NCBI GenBank assembly: GCA_963920765.1
Contig: OY987246.1
Location: forward strand, 1,366,501-1,430,500
From: Ulota crispa
Taxonomy: Eukaryota > Streptophyta > Bryopsida > Orthotrichales > Orthotrichaceae
Length of the DNA stretch: 64,000 bases
Reading direction: 5' to 3'
The notes under the pieces were generated by a model that saw only the letters and a program-made list of their open reading frames with translations, searched no databases and was not told the origin of the DNA. Shown piece by piece: positions 12,000-24,392 of the stretch. Both the position numbers and the translations under genes were made by a program. Each line of letters begins with the position of its first letter. Within the stretch, counting starts at the first letter, position 1.

Positions 12000-13490
12000 A
12001 TAATCATATCAGTGAAAAAAATAAACAACTGTATACCATAGTCTCACTTGAGAGAAATCAACTCTCAAAATTTGTATTGAAAGATTTGTTTCAAGCCAAA
12101 CTTTGTTATACACGTGAATGAACATCAATTGCAAAGAGAAAAAAAAGAGCCTTTTATACGAATAGCTATATCAATCCAAGACATACAAAGCTTTTCTAAA
12201 CAAAATTTTAGAAAATCAAGAGTTGTAAGAGGTAAGTAGGAAGAATTCTAGAGTTTGGCATATTCTCCAAGAGGTCAAGGGCCTCACCTGTGCCCATCCC
12301 AAAAACACAACAAACCAATACAATGTTAGCGAGGATGCATGAGGTGTCTTTAGCCCTTAAACGGGTGTTATAGCTTTCACAAGGAAAACATCCAACCAAG
12401 CAAATTACTTCTACTACAACCTCAAAAAGTAAGGAACCTATGTAGCATTTCAAATGGCATCCATGTTTGAAAAAAGTGTAATCCCAAGCTCCAAGAGTAA
12501 TCAACTAGAAACACTGTGTGATAGCGTTTTCAAGAAGCAAGCTACAATTACTAATTTGTGCTATTAGCTGCAAGCAAACTTCTCTAAACCAATCATGTGT
12601 TTCAATTGCGGCAGCACATGCTTATAGAGCCTGAGAGAAAATCCTAGTTGGGCCTAGAAGAGAGAACCAGCTGTGTGTTTCAATTGTGGCAGCACAAGCA
12701 TATACCAATAGAGCTTAAGAAAAAACCCTAGTTGAGGAGAGGCCAAGGGTAAAATTCCGCTCATTTTTTTAAAAACACCCTTGCTACCGAGAGTAGTTTA
12801 GGCCTTTAGGGTTCTGTTAGGGAGAGGCCAAAGGCCATATCCCACCAAAAAAAATTTAAAACTCAATGCTGGAAGGACATGAGTAGTTTAGGGTTCTGTC
12901 ACAAAATGGCATAAGCTGAATGTTGTTTTTTCCAAAAAGCACAAGGGCTTAACTAACAGCTTTTACAATGATTGCTTCTCGTAGAGAGCAATATGATCTA
13001 AATGATATCAGATTATGAAAGCAAAAAAATCAATGATAGGTTCTAAATTCTTATTGACTCCGGAGTCAAAAAAAATCTTAGCACTTATCCTATAATAGAG
13101 CTTATGGAAAAGCCTATATAAAATAGGATTAGTGATTAGTTCTTAAAGTGCAATGTATACAAGAATACTATTTCAAATTAGTATATTTTTTGTAATAGCC
13201 TTACATTATTTTACTTGTAAAGATCTAAGATATAAAAGGTATTAGAACCACTTTATATGTCTTGTAGCAAGTTGTCGCATATCTAGGAGTAAAGGATATA
13301 AAGTCTTAAAAGACTATGAGTAATAATCATAAATCATGGTGTCATAAACAAGTTAGAAACTTTAAAGAAAGTTTGTAACATTGCTACATTTGCTATTCCT
13401 GTAACCTAGTCTCTATGGGCAAAGTATCTTGTGCAAATACTTCCTTAGAAATCTAGAAAAAAGAAAAAAGAAAAAGAGAAAGAGAGGAAC
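12000..13490 (+). mobile_element. Diverged copy of an A-tailed dispersed repeat
   Basis: The block around 12240-12400 (CTCACCTGTGCCCATCCCAA, GTGTTATAGCTTTCACAAGG) matches 24900-25020, and in reverse 37290-37440. The copy ends in an A-rich tail, AAAAAAGAAAAAAGAAAAAG, at about 13455-13485. The centre (12540-12760) carries a roughly 100-bp unit in two imperfect copies (TGTGTTTCAATTGCGGCAGC / TGTGTTTCAATTGTGGCAGC) that is absent from the other family members. The 5' limit is approximate. The tail suggests retroposition, but no reverse transcriptase was seen. Confidence 0.5.
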
Positions 13491-13563
13491 AAATGCCTAA
13501 ATGGTTCACTTGGCCAATTATTGCACTACTGAAGGCAGCCAAGCTTTGTAGCAAGTCATTGCG

Positions 13564-14397
13564 ACAAATGTAACCGTAAGATCTTGTACTTCACTAGTAT
13601 CATAAGATGCAAATTTTTTTTTGGATTTTTCACCGTATAGATTGTTAGATATTTGACCTTGAATTGACAAAAAGCCACTTTTTGTCTCTGCAAAAATCTG
13701 GGCAGTTGCACTTCACAAGGTCATATTTCTATGAAGAAAACTCCAAAATGGTTGTAATATTTTGGATTTGTTCTTGAAGGAAGTTGGGTACTCACTCAAA
13801 AAATTCAAATCATTTGGAATTGTAAAACACATGGAAAAACAATAGTATATAAAAAAGAAGTAGAGAATGATTTAAACCACTAAATTGTTAAGAACTTAAT
13901 TATGGAAATGAAACATTCCAATCCCAATGGTTGTAACTTTTTGATAAATAATTTACATCTTTTGGTTTTGTTTTTTATTCTAAAATATTGAAAATTGAGT
14001 AAAATAATGGACTTCAAAGTTTATTTTAGAGTAGAGAATCCATATGATTGCGTGCATACAAAATCTCCTTATAACTTTCATCTCATTGATCAAAATGGAA
14101 TGATTCAAAGCTTTTCAAGTATACATAAATCTAAAGAACCAATTTCAAAAAACTAAATTAAAAAAAAAAAAAATTAAATAAGTTTTTTGGTTGCCCACCA
14201 AGCAAAGAAAACTACATGTCATGCAATAACTTTTGAATCATGAAGCCAAAAGTAATGAAAATTGTTGGGCCTTAAAGCTACTCCTTGGACACATCATGTG
14301 TGAAAATTTCAAAGAAAAAAATGAAAATCCCATTAGTAGTGAGCTGCCCAAAATTGCTATGTTGCCAAAAAAGGGTGTTCAGTGCTTTAGGGGTTAA
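13564..14397. mobile_element. piggyBac-like element, left end missing
   Basis: From ATGTAACCGTAAGATCTTGT (about 13568) onward it matches the intact element at 31622-32551, through to the right terminus CTTTAGGGGTTAA at 14385-14397. The first approximately 110 bp of the family are absent. It carries the internal core ATAACTTTCATCTCATTGAT at 14071. Confidence 0.7.
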
Positions 14398-15785
14398 CTG
14401 ATGAGTCAAAATGGGCATTGATGGAAAGAAAATGTTGACCATATACAAGGACTTAACCTTGACCAAGCTCAGAATACATGTTTTGAACAAAAAGGGAGTA
14501 GAGTTGTGATCTTATCCAATTGTTGATGCTACAAAAGTTGACCCTAACCAAGCACCACTATGGGTTGAGTGTACTCTATCTAACGCGTTTTTGAAATGCA
14601 TTTTCATGTGCATGTCACAGCATGACATGTGTAAAATGTCCTGTCAAATGTGTACAGATAACACAATTTCCATTACTGTTGAAGACATGCATGGAAGGTG
14701 CAATTACAGAGTCCGTGTGGAGGGTACCAGGGATTGACAAAACAGATAAAATACAGGGAGTACTTCATTGCAGGGGTGGGGGCTGCTCGGTAAGCACCAT
14801 CTGGAAGTGAGATCAAGGAAACACCTCAGTGGCTTAGAAACACGGCAACCCAGTATCTAAAAGTTAGAAGGAGGGAAGGTGGTGGCTAGCATGGGTGTGT
14901 CCTGTTGACCAAGACAAATAAAGGGGGTCGGATGTGACACGGGTTCCAAGAACCAACAGCAAATGCCTGTTGTCCAAATTTCCTTTGCAGTTGCACAAAT
15001 AGGTCTAGCTAGGGCAGCGCTCTTGGGGGGAGGGGCTAGCTTTGACCCGTCGTACCGTCGTGACATCACTGACAAACCCAAAAGCAAGCACGGGCGTAGG
15101 GATGGGTCCAAAATCAGGCATGGTCGTAGGGTCCAGTGTAGGTAACAGGAGAGGGAAGATATACCCAAGGAAAAGGGGGGAGAGGACTTTATAAGTTTAT
15201 TTGAAGAGTGGCACATCCGCGATGCCCTTTAGAGCTTATTCAGCCCTGCCCCCCACATGGAACACTCCAAACAAAATTTCTAGTGCAATTTTGTTGTGCA
15301 GGGTGCGGCTCCAGGCGAGAAGGATAGCCTGTCTTGTCAAAGACGGACAAGAATGGCAAAATGTGGGGTCGTTGTTTGTGATACTTAAAATCAATATGAG
15401 CTGGCAGCGGGTTGTGCCACAATAGAAATGTGAGCTTCCAAAAAAAGAACACGCCAAATTTCTTGAACGCACTGATAATTAGAGTCTCAGAGGGGAAGTT
15501 TGGCGAACGTGATTAGGATTCCCCGTGTTGCGAACCGGCGCTAGACCGGAATTCTGCATCCTCGCGTGCCCGGGCCCGATGCTTGACCATCTGGCAAACA
15601 AGGCTGGAGGTGCTCTTATGAATGGGAGCAGTGTTGTGGGCTAAAATGGACACCACAAATTTGCTCAATCCTCACTCCTTACAATCTGGTGTTCCCATAG
15701 GTGGAATAGTCAAATGGAGTACTCTAGCAAATGTCGCAGTGGTACCCTAGTTTGGCTACTCTCAGGCTCAAGGTCTTTGGTCTTA
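14398..15785. other. No gene recognised; GC-richer patch at 14990-15160
   Basis: The patch contains two imperfect copies of a GGGCGTAGGGATGGGTCC / TGGTCGTAGGGTCC word. Overlapping short frames on both strands (14857-15216 minus, 14963-15145 plus) show no recognisable domain. The stretch 15500-15600 is also GC-rich. Confidence 0.35.
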
Positions 15786-16153
15786 GAGCATCGCCACCAT
15801 AAATACAAGAAGAGACGCAAACGCGATTGTCGCGCAAAGGGAGAACTTCTTAGCTCCACTGCATCCACGTCAAAGGCTTTCCCGAGTTTCTGGGCAATGC
15901 TACAAGCTCCCGTTCACGCTACTCTCTAGGTCTTTGGCATTCATGGAACAACTCACGGGAGCACTCAAATCTGTTGAAGGCTCGTTCCTAGTTGTTTCCT
16001 ATCTTGGTGCTGGAGAGAAGAAGAGACTAAGTAACATGAGCGCGCGGTGGAGGTGTTCCTGGAAAGACGGAGCCAGCACGTGAAGTGACCCAAGTGATCG
16101 CTTGTCAATTCTTTGGTTGCGTTCGATGTTGCGGGAGAGCGGTGGCGATGCTC
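15786..16153. mobile_element. PIF/Harbinger-type MITE, 368 bp
   Basis: Perfect 13-bp terminal inverted repeats, GAGCATCGCCACC and GGTGGCGATGCTC, flanked by a TTA duplication at 15783-15785 and 16154-16156. This is related to the element at 9977-10438 (GAGCATCTCCACC), with one base different in the terminus. Short, GC-richer and without a transposase. Confidence 0.87.
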
Positions 16154-16293
16154 TTAGGCTCAGATGGTGTCTCCATCACCCTCCCCACGTTGCCATGTGC
16201 TGCATCTATTGCTCGGACGCCAACCTACCTTTCCTTTGTAACCTTCCCCTTCCAAGCCCTAACTATCTTCACTATGCTATTCATAATTAGCTC

Positions 16294-16609
16294 TAAGGTA
16301 GGAACACCCATAAGTGTTAATTTAGGGGTTTTGAACATGATGACTATTAATAAACATTTAGCAAGTTATAGGATCCTATTAGCAGCAGAAAAGTAATGAG
16401 TTTGCACTTTCAAATGTATTATTTGGATACTGTGAGAATAAATTGTGAATTTTTAAAGAGCAAACTACTATTGTATCCATAACCAACACTAAGGTTTCAT
16501 GTTCACATGTTGTACATCCTTGTAATTACATCTATTTACTTCTATAGATTTTCCAAGATTTAGAGGTGACGGTTATGGGACACTAACGCTTATGGGTGTT
16601 CCTACCTTA
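16294..16609. mobile_element. TAAGGTAG-type MITE, ACACCCATAAG subtype, 316 bp
   Basis: The ends are TAAGGTAGGAACACCCATAA on the left and TTATGGGTGTTCCTACCTTA on the right, a near-perfect 20-bp inverted repeat. It is related to the 399-bp copies at 41590-41988 and 55280-55678 (GGCGCACCCATAAGCGT ends). The TA at each terminus fits a TA target. Confidence 0.78.
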
Positions 16610-16669
16610 ATTGCTAAAAATCTTTGCTAAATGTGCTGAACCCAATTATTTTAAACACATTGCCTTGGG

Positions 16670-16954
16670 CATAACATTCAATAGCCTGAAGAGAGGCTGC
16701 CTTTCCCTCTCTTTAGGTATCATCCACAACCTTCATCCTAACAAAAAATAAATAAATTATTTATTTATTTTATTTTATTACTTATTATTTTTCTGACATG
16801 GCTGGCCCCCACATTAATGTATGTGCACTAAATTGAGCCTCTCTTTCATAAACTCTTTAACAAATTCAACCAAGTATCCATATCTAAAGATGGATGTGAA
16901 ATATTCCACACCATTTCATCTGAACGGAGGGCAGCGCTTGGTAGCGATGTTATG
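16670..16954. mobile_element. CATAAC-ended repeat, copy 1
   Basis: It starts CATAACATTCAATAGCCTGA and ends GGTAGCGATGTTATG. It shares GAGAGGCTGCCTTTCCCTCT, TGTGCACTAAATTGAGCCTC and ATATTCCACACCATTTCATC with 35558-38106 (interrupted) and, inverted, 47967-48251. The centre is an A/T simple stretch (16745-16795), where copy 3 has (TA)n. Superfamily undetermined. Confidence 0.6.
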
Positions 16955-17581
16955 AACCAGTTTTCACAATCACACCTTTGTAGTAGCAACTAGCAAGTAA
17001 TCAAACCTGGGCACAAGTTTTACTAACTTTAGCCACATTTGAATGTTGGTGCCCATTGAAGAAGTGTCACTTCAACCCTAAAGGCAGCTGCCAGCCCTTA
17101 GCAGTTTCCAATCATGAGAGTAGGAGTCAAAGTCATAATTTGCAAACATTTCAATGCTCATATGAAGAAAATCTTACATGGCTTCAAGGTCAAGAATTAG
17201 GTTGGTAAAAGATAGAAGCTCAATACTTAAAAGATAATTGTCATTTCTCTTTGAAACACGTACTATTATGAAATATGTGATTTTTTATAACGTGAAAATC
17301 ACATGATATAACCAAACTTCCAACAATTGTATTTGGTCCCTTTTTTTCTTTTTCAAGGTTCGTAATGATGGCTTTGAGGCCCTTAGACACAGGAGAAGGG
17401 GCCTCCAATATACTCTTACATCAAAAGTTGCATGAGTTCATTCTTGACACGTGTTGAATTTTTATTCGAAGGACCTCAGGATTTTTGATGACTTTCGGTT
17501 GAAACAGCCCTGGGATTTTAATGACTTTATATCCTTGTGCTAAGCGGCCTTGTCTCTATTGAGCTAAATATGATTGGGTCA
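16955..17581. other. Nothing recognised
   Basis: AT-rich DNA between two elements with no supported gene or repeat. Confidence 0.4.
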
Positions 17582-18365
17582 TTAACCCCTCAAGGACACA
17601 AGCAAAGTTTTCACCAAAAACTCTTCAAAACTGCCATTTTTAGAGCATCAACCAAATTTGAAAACAAAAACATTTTTATGCATATGTGACCGTAGGATGT
17701 TGTAGAAGAATGGTTTTAGAAGATGTGGAAAAAATTTCAGAGTTTTTCACAACGTGGATTGGAAGTCAGAATGGTTTGAATATTCAAAACGTCTTGTGAA
17801 AAATCGGGCAGCTACTCTTCAAAAGGTGAAATTCCTAAGGAAAAAAGGCCATGTGGGAGGTGCTTCTCTAAATTCCTTATTTCACCTAAGTAAAGTACAT
17901 GTCAAAAAAGTTTCAAATCATTTGGAGTTGTATAACATATGGAAAAAAAATTAGTAAGTAAAATGAAGTAGAGAATGATTCAAAACACTAAGTTGTTATG
18001 AATTTTATTATGGAAATGAAAGATGCCAATCCCAATGGTCATAATGTTGTCATAAACAATATTCATCCTTTGGTTTTGTTTTTTTTTCCAAAATGTTGGA
18101 AATTGAGTAAAGGAAAGGGCTTCAAAGTTTATTTTGGAGTAGAGAATCCATAATTGCCCGCAAACAAAAAATCTTCATAACTTTCATCTCGTTAATCCAA
18201 ATGGAATGATTCAAAGCTTCTTACATTGACATATATCTCCTAAACCAATTTGAAAATTTGTTTTTGAAAAAAGTGATTTTGAAAATTTGCCCAGGCTGCT
18301 CGACAAATGTAAAAAACAACATATTAGGCCATAACTTTTTACTTATAATTCCAAATGTCATGAAA

Positions 18366-20882
18366 CACTAGAAGAAAATAGGAGATATACAACTCTGAAA
18401 ACAAGTCCTTTTTCAGTAGTAAATGACACAAACAACATCATTACTTGTAGTTGGCTCCCGGTTATTGTGAACGTGTTTGAATTTGAATGTTAGACAGTAA
18501 TGGCGTCTGTGCAAAATTCATCCTTCTGACATGCATTGGCTTCATCTGTGTCAGTGTTTTTTGGAGGTGGAGCAAGTCCAGCAGGTGCCCAAAATTTTCC
18601 TACAGACACCAAATTTCTTTGAGGTGCCCAAATGTGACACTCAGCTGCAACTACTATACAACTAGAAGTGGTTTTGGGTTTTGGCAGGTGTTGGACCCCC
18701 ATTTGCTGAGATTCTATTTATAAATTTATTAACTGTATTATTATTGCCGGCATGCAGGTTCCTCTCGCTCTTCACGTTTCCAGGACAGTTCATGTTTAGT
18801 TGCACCATAGTGGATTTGGAGTTGTATATTGCACCATAGTTGATTTGGAGTTGTATATGGTATGCTCTAGTGTTGTTCTTTTCTATTGAAGCTGATAGTA
18901 CTTCTAATTAAGTAGTTTGTCTTCAATGGAGTTGCAGTTGTAACTAACGTATAAGGAACTGTGCAGCTGCAATACACAACGCAATTCCTCCTTCATTGCC
19001 CTTCTTGTATACCTCGGTGGGTGTGACTGTTGCGTCGGTGGGTACCTACTCCAAAGTTTCAAAAATCGTAGTTAGTATTGGCAGAGTCTATTGGATTCTT
19101 CAACTGTATGACAAACAAGTAGCCCACGATTGGTCACAACTACAATACAACTACTTAGTACAAAAAACAACTAGACCATAACTAGAAACAATTGAAACAC
19201 AACTATTGAGTAGAATGAACAACTACATCTTCACAAGAAACTACTACAATACAACCACTGAGTATAATAAACAACTACACTATAACTGGTGACAACTGTG
19301 ATACAATTGCTGCAAAGGGATTCACCACTGCCAAAGTAATGGTGATAACTATGAAAGAACTACTGAAAAGCATAAACAACTCAACCATGAATCACGTGAC
19401 TATCATAGAAAGAAGATGACTCTCGTAGAAGGGAGGTGACTCCTAAAGATACATCACATGCATCAGAAGCACAAGAGAGATTATCGCCGATTACATGTTT
19501 TTAGTATAGACAATCTTACCTGGTGCAATGTCGCCAAAATTCCTTTTAGAGTTGTCGGACAATTCTGAGCTTTAAGTCCACCATCGACATCTTCTCCGGC
19601 AATGCAGCGCTTGCCAAAATACGCATGCTTCCTTCTGCAAAACAAAGTGTTCCCTCATTGAACGTTGCGTATGAACCAAAGAGGCCCTCCAAAGCTCCAA
19701 CCCCTGTTTCTACCATGGAGTCTCCTTTGCCAACCGACGCCGCTATTCTCACCTCCTTCGGAAAACTTGCACAAAAATCAATGGATAAAGATGCGGACCC
19801 TAATGCCTTGGTACTCTTCAATCGCGAGTTCTTGCGCCACTCCTTCACCTGCAAGTAATGAAGAGCTTGCTGCTATCAGCAATGGATTCGACATACTAAA
19901 CCCTAACTCCAAGGAAGGGTTCGGTGGGTGTACCAAAAGGAGGAGATTGTGTTTTGGAGTCCAACCTTATAGTTACTTTTACACGCCTCTTAATGCAAAT
20001 CCAAGTGACAAAGGCGGAAAGTCGGCTATAGGTTTAGGATTTCCCAAGACACGTTTCTTCTAGAAGTTTGTGTGGTTAATTTTTTGCGGTAAAGTTTGGG
20101 GTTCTCTTGTTTGTAATTGAATTATCCATAGAAGATAATTTACTAGCTAATGCAAGATATAGTAGAGCGTACTAAATGGTGGCTAGCTCAAGAAATGCAC
20201 ATTTTATATAATCTGTACTTCTAGTCATGAAATGTATGTGGTTTTTGCTACCATGGTTGACGTCCTCCTTCTATAGGTAGACTTAATCCAAAATCAAATC
20301 TTTGTCATTGCAAAATGAGAATGTTGGTGTACATCTTAAATACAACTGCAGCTCAACTATGCAATGCCTCTATGAAAAATTTGAAATTATCTATAAAACC
20401 TTCATGAACAACTTGTAAACAATTGCTACACTACTACTTCAGGTGGATGCATTCACACTGAAAGTGAATAGAGAGAAATTGATGATTGTCAAGGCATTAT
20501 GACGGGCAGCTAAAATAACAAGGGCCTTGAAATTTTCTAGAAAACTTGGCCATAGTGCTTTTTGAGTTGTTATTGAGTAGCATTGGAGTAATGGTAGCCT
20601 ACTAGTTGTAAAGAATCTCAACTCCCTTACAACTAGCTGGCACAGTTGTCAGAGAAATGTCAGAACTACAGCATATTCATCTACTAGTGGATCTAAAATA
20701 GGTAACAAAAACCAACTCCAACTATTTGAAACAATCTTCATCCGTGACAGAGAATCATACTACTACACTGCATCTCCCTCAACTCCACCCTTTCTCACAG
20801 TTGTTCTGCAGTTGCAATGTAGTTGTTTTGGACATGGAGTTGTATACCAGTCAGTTAGATTTGACCCCTTTTTCTTCTAGTG
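18366..20882. mobile_element. CACTA (En/Spm-type) element, 2,517 bp
   Basis: The 13-bp termini are CACTAGAAGAAAA on the left and TTTTCTTCTAGTG on the right. A 3-bp AAA duplication lies at 18363-18365 and 20883-20885. The flanks rejoin to TCATGAAATTTAGTGCAT, matching the empty site in the related element near 29990 except for one base. Subterminal repeats are visible: GGAGTTGTATA copies at 18815-18860 and 20836-20846, and ACAACTAC-type copies between 19130 and 19310. A 29-bp unit is duplicated at 18802 and 18831. No transposase frame is present, so this is a non-autonomous derivative. Confidence 0.88.
19550..19858 (+). CDS. Possible captured gene fragment inside the CACTA element
   Basis: A 102-codon open stretch follows an in-frame TAG at 19547-19549 and ends with TAA at 19856-19858. 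The first ATG is at 19625. The region is richer in G+C than the rest of the element. The product has a Pro/Ser-rich part (SKAPTPVSTMESPLPTDAA) followed by a mixed, more globular-looking end (LTSFGKLAQKSMDKDA). The opposite strand is also open over almost the same span (19546-19854), so the coding strand is uncertain. CACTA elements often carry host gene pieces, and that is the main reason to flag it. I do not recognise the protein. Confidence 0.22.
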   Translation, partial: SCRTILSFKSTIDIFSGNAALAKIRMLPSAKQSVPSLNVAYEPKRPSKAPTPVSTMESPLPTDAAILTSFGKLAQKSMDKDADPNALVLFNREFLRHSFTCK

Positions 20883-21024
20883 AAATTTAGTGCATATGAA
20901 AGATAAACCCCGTCCCCACATTCTATTAAAATTTCAGCCTAAAATATGAAAAGCTCCAATCACAGATACCTGCCCGAAATCTCTATGTTTCTAAAAAAAA
21001 AGGGTTTGGTCCTTTAGGGGTTTA

Positions 21025-22336
21025 GACCAGGATCAAGTTGATGCTATAATGCTTTTATTTGTTTATATTTTACAATATGAGAAAATTCTAGTCAAATTTC
21101 ATCACTCTTTATTTTTTGAAAAAAATGAAGGGAAGTGGATTAATTTATAACACCATATGCATTAAATTGAGAATTTTATAACATTTTGGGTTTAAGGTGA
21201 CCAACTTAAACCAACCATTAGGGTACAACTTGGGAATTTGGTTTTCCCAATTTAATGAATATGGCATAGTATGAAAAAATTGTTTGATTAAACCGTTTTT
21301 TTTATCTCAATTATATCAGAATGGCTAAATCGATATACATAATCCAATTCAATTTAAGCCGTTTCTTAATACTATGAAATGATGAAAAGCAATTTGTAAG
21401 GAAGTTTCTAAATTTGTTATCAAATTCGACTTTTTTTGTAGTTCTTCTACTTCTAAGGTACTTCCACACTGCTGGTCCCTTATAAATAACTGGAACTTGA
21501 TGCAATGTGCGGGAAAAACCGGCTGCTAGTTCATTGTTAGCCGGTGGAATTAGGAAAATAATTGGCTGGATTTTGAATTTAGAGGATGCAAAACCGGAAA
21601 GAAATTTAAAAAGCCGGATTTCAATCAGTGCCTTCCAAATTTTGTAGGATTTTTAACTGGCTTTCATAAAAATATGATGGATTTCAGCTGGTAGGTTAAA
21701 GTATTCATTGGCTGGTACCCGGGCAAGCCCGGGGTTATACCTAGGTATCAATCCCACAACGCTTTGGGTATAGTTCCTTGAAACCCTCTGGATATTATTT
21801 CTCACTTTAATACCTTGAACCCTATGCAAAGTGCACAATGGTGCAACAATAAACCATTGCCAAACAAATGCCATTGCTAAAACCGTAAACAATTGCCGGT
21901 TTGTCGCTCACAATCATCACATAAGTTTTCCTAGACTTGGGGTGTTGGTTGTGAATTTACAACATTCACTATCAACATCTTTGTCTTTTACCTTTGTTTG
22001 TGATTTTTTCAATGGTTGTGTTTTGTAATCCCTTTGAAATTGTCTTTTCATTTATGCATGATGAGAGTTTAATAAAATTACTGGTACAAATTTCTATTTG
22101 GTGGAAATTTTCTGGTGAAATTTTGAAATTATAGGAAATCAACCGGACGTTTTTTTAATTGAGAGGATGCAACCGATGCCTGCTGAAAAAAAAACCGGTT
22201 CAATTTTGTAATAGGAGGAAATCAGCTGGAGGGGCTCCAAAAATTTCCCAAACATTGACTTGATGTCGAATTTGCATTCTCTTTGTGAACCAGCTTCAAC
22301 ATCCCCTTCTAAGTATTCTTTTTTGACATCTAGGTT
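21025..22336. other. Non-coding; scattered CCGG-containing repeats
   Basis: Between 21500 and 22260 short, degenerate words recur: AACCGG, AGCCGG, GAGGATGCAA, and AGGAAATCARCYGGA. They look like the remains of an old tandem or foldback structure, but no clean unit or terminus can be defined. No gene is visible. Confidence 0.35.
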
Positions 22337-23222
22337 TTAACCCTTAAACTACCAAGGCCATTTTCTGCCAAAAACCACTCTAAATTGCCCCTTTTTTTGC
22401 GTTCATAAAAAATTCCAACAAAATGCTTTTCTTGTAAATCTAACCATATGATCTTGTAATGCACTTGTAGAAGAAGAAGTAGTAAAAAATCTGTGACATT
22501 TGACTGCACGGATTGAAAGTTATGAGCATTTGAAGGGAAAAGTTTTTTTTTCCATAGTGCCCAAAAATTTCAGATGGCTTTGACTAACATTTGCTGAATT
22601 CTTTTGCACTATGGACCTTGAATTTGTAATTTTATTTTATAGGTAATCAGGTTAGGCCTTTGTACACCAATTTTCAAGGTAATCAAAAAGACACGAAACA
22701 CATCCTAAAAAATATTGCATTGCCACTAAATGACTAGTTTTGCAAATACACTATGACATTTTTGAGTGAAGTTTCCCACCACATGCTTTTAGATATGGAA
22801 AATTCAAATAGCTCTTTTGAACATAAATGTGTACTTCAAATGCCAAAAAAAAAAGAGTTAAAAACCTCAAAAACTCTAAAATTTAGAAGCTCCCAAAGCC
22901 TAATCTGACCTCCTAATTGGAAATGAAAGGGCAATAATGGGAACCACTAGAGCAACATGTGGCAACCCCTCCTTACTCTCCCCCCTTCAAAGTCAATATT
23001 TTTCCCTTGCCCAAGCTGCCTCTCAAACTACTTTTGGCCAAAAAACACCCATAACTTATGAACCTTGTGACACAATCACATGATTTTTTGCATCCCACAA
23101 ACCTTGTACATTCCTACACCCTCATAAAAAGTTTCAAACAACCATGTAAAAAAGTGAGGTCACACAAGCCTACCCAAAATCCCAAAAGTCCGCCGAGGGG
23201 ACTTTGGGGCTTTAGGGATTTA
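22337..23222. mobile_element. piggyBac-like element, 886 bp, decayed right end
   Basis: The left end is TTAACCCTTAAACTACCAAG. The right end GGGGCTTTAGGGATTTA corresponds to CTTTAGGGGTTAA with substitutions in the final bases. Interior words such as ACCATATGATCTTGTAATGC and GGATTGAAAGTTATGAGCAT match the positional layout of the other 0.9-kb members. Confidence 0.65.
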
Positions 23223-23273
23223 TCTAGAGAAGGAAAAACAAATTCAAATTCTATTTTAGGCTGCCATATATTT

Positions 23274-23730
23274 AGGATCTTGATACTACTACCCCCCTTT
23301 TTGATACTACTGCCCCCTTTTTGATACTGCCACCTCCCTCTTTTATATTATTGTTTAAATTTTAGTTATTTTTGGGGACAATTTTTTTTTTTAAATTTGG
23401 AATTAAATGTGTATTAAACTAAGTGATTTTTGTTGGTGTTTCTCAAAATGATAAATTATAATCAAATTTTTTGATAATAAAATATATTATAGTGTTGTTT
23501 TTTCTTATCAAATTTTTTTTATTGCAATTTATCATTTTGAAAAACACCAACAAAAAAACACTTGATTTTATACATATTTAATTCTAAATTTTAAAAAAAT
23601 TGTCCCCAAAAACCACTAAAATTTGAATCATGATGTAAAAAGGGGGGGTGGCAATATCAAAAATGAAGGTGGCATTATCAAAAAGGGAGGTGGCATTATC
23701 AAAAGGGGGGGGGTGGCAGTATCAAGACCC
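23274..23730. mobile_element. Foldback element with repeated poly-C/poly-G blocks
   Basis: The left end AGGATCTTGATACTACTACC is mirrored by GGTGGCAGTATCAAGACCC at the right. Each arm carries three iterations of a unit ending in a C- or G-run (TTTTTGATACTACTGCCCCC on the left, GGTGGCATTATCAAAAAGGG on the right). The inner arms (TTATTTTTGGGGACAATTTT / AAATTGTCCCCAAAAACCAC) also pair. The flanks TATATTT and TATATTC suggest a 7-bp duplication with one mismatch. Confidence 0.65.
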
Positions 23731-24392
23731 TATATTCATTCACTATTGGTTATACATCAAAAACATGCTTATAGTCCTTTGTTTCAAGCTACTCTTCAAA
23801 AATTGAAGAAAAAGTATAAAATAAATAGAAAGGTAAAATGGTAGCACGTTGAAAGGAGTAAAATCCATACCATAAGGTAGTTGGTTCTAAAACGGTTTGG
23901 TTATTTTGAATCGGCCTTGTAAACAATAAAGAAATGGACATGAGGTGGTTCTTAAATTGTCATCTTACAATCATTGAATGCATGAAAGAAAAGTTGTTTT
24001 TAATTGCAAGAGCCAATCATTTTTTCATTTTCCCAAATCTCTTCACAACTTACAAGTGAACGGTTTTTGGAAGGTCTATGGTCATAAATAAAGACCTATG
24101 ATACATGCACTTTGAAAATTCATTAGTAATTCAAAAATGCTTCAAAATTTATAAAATGACTTGTGTTACATTCCACATCTATTTCTCTTTGTCTAAAATG
24201 TGAACTAAAATTCCTCCTATCCACGAAAAACCACAAAAAAGAGGAATAAGGCAATGAGCCCTTAAGGTAGAAATACCGTAAACGGTTAAAATAAGCCATT
24301 TTAGCCTATAAGATATGGGGAATTTCTTGAGAAATTAAGTTTAATCTGTGGAGAGATGACAATAAGGAAGAGTGCAAAAAAACAAAAAAATT

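Larger units (their letters stand above)
17582..21024. mobile_element. piggyBac-like element split by a CACTA element
   Basis: The left part 17582-18365 starts TTAACCCCTCAAGGACACA. The right part 20883-21024 ends TTTGGTCCTTTAGGGG, followed by TTTA, a decayed TTAA. Together they align with the intact relative 29208-30128; the join falls in that copy's TCATGAAACTTAGTGCATAT (about 29984-30003). Without the insert the element would be about 0.93 kb. It carries the internal core CATCTCGTTAATCCAAATGG at about 18186. Confidence 0.85.
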
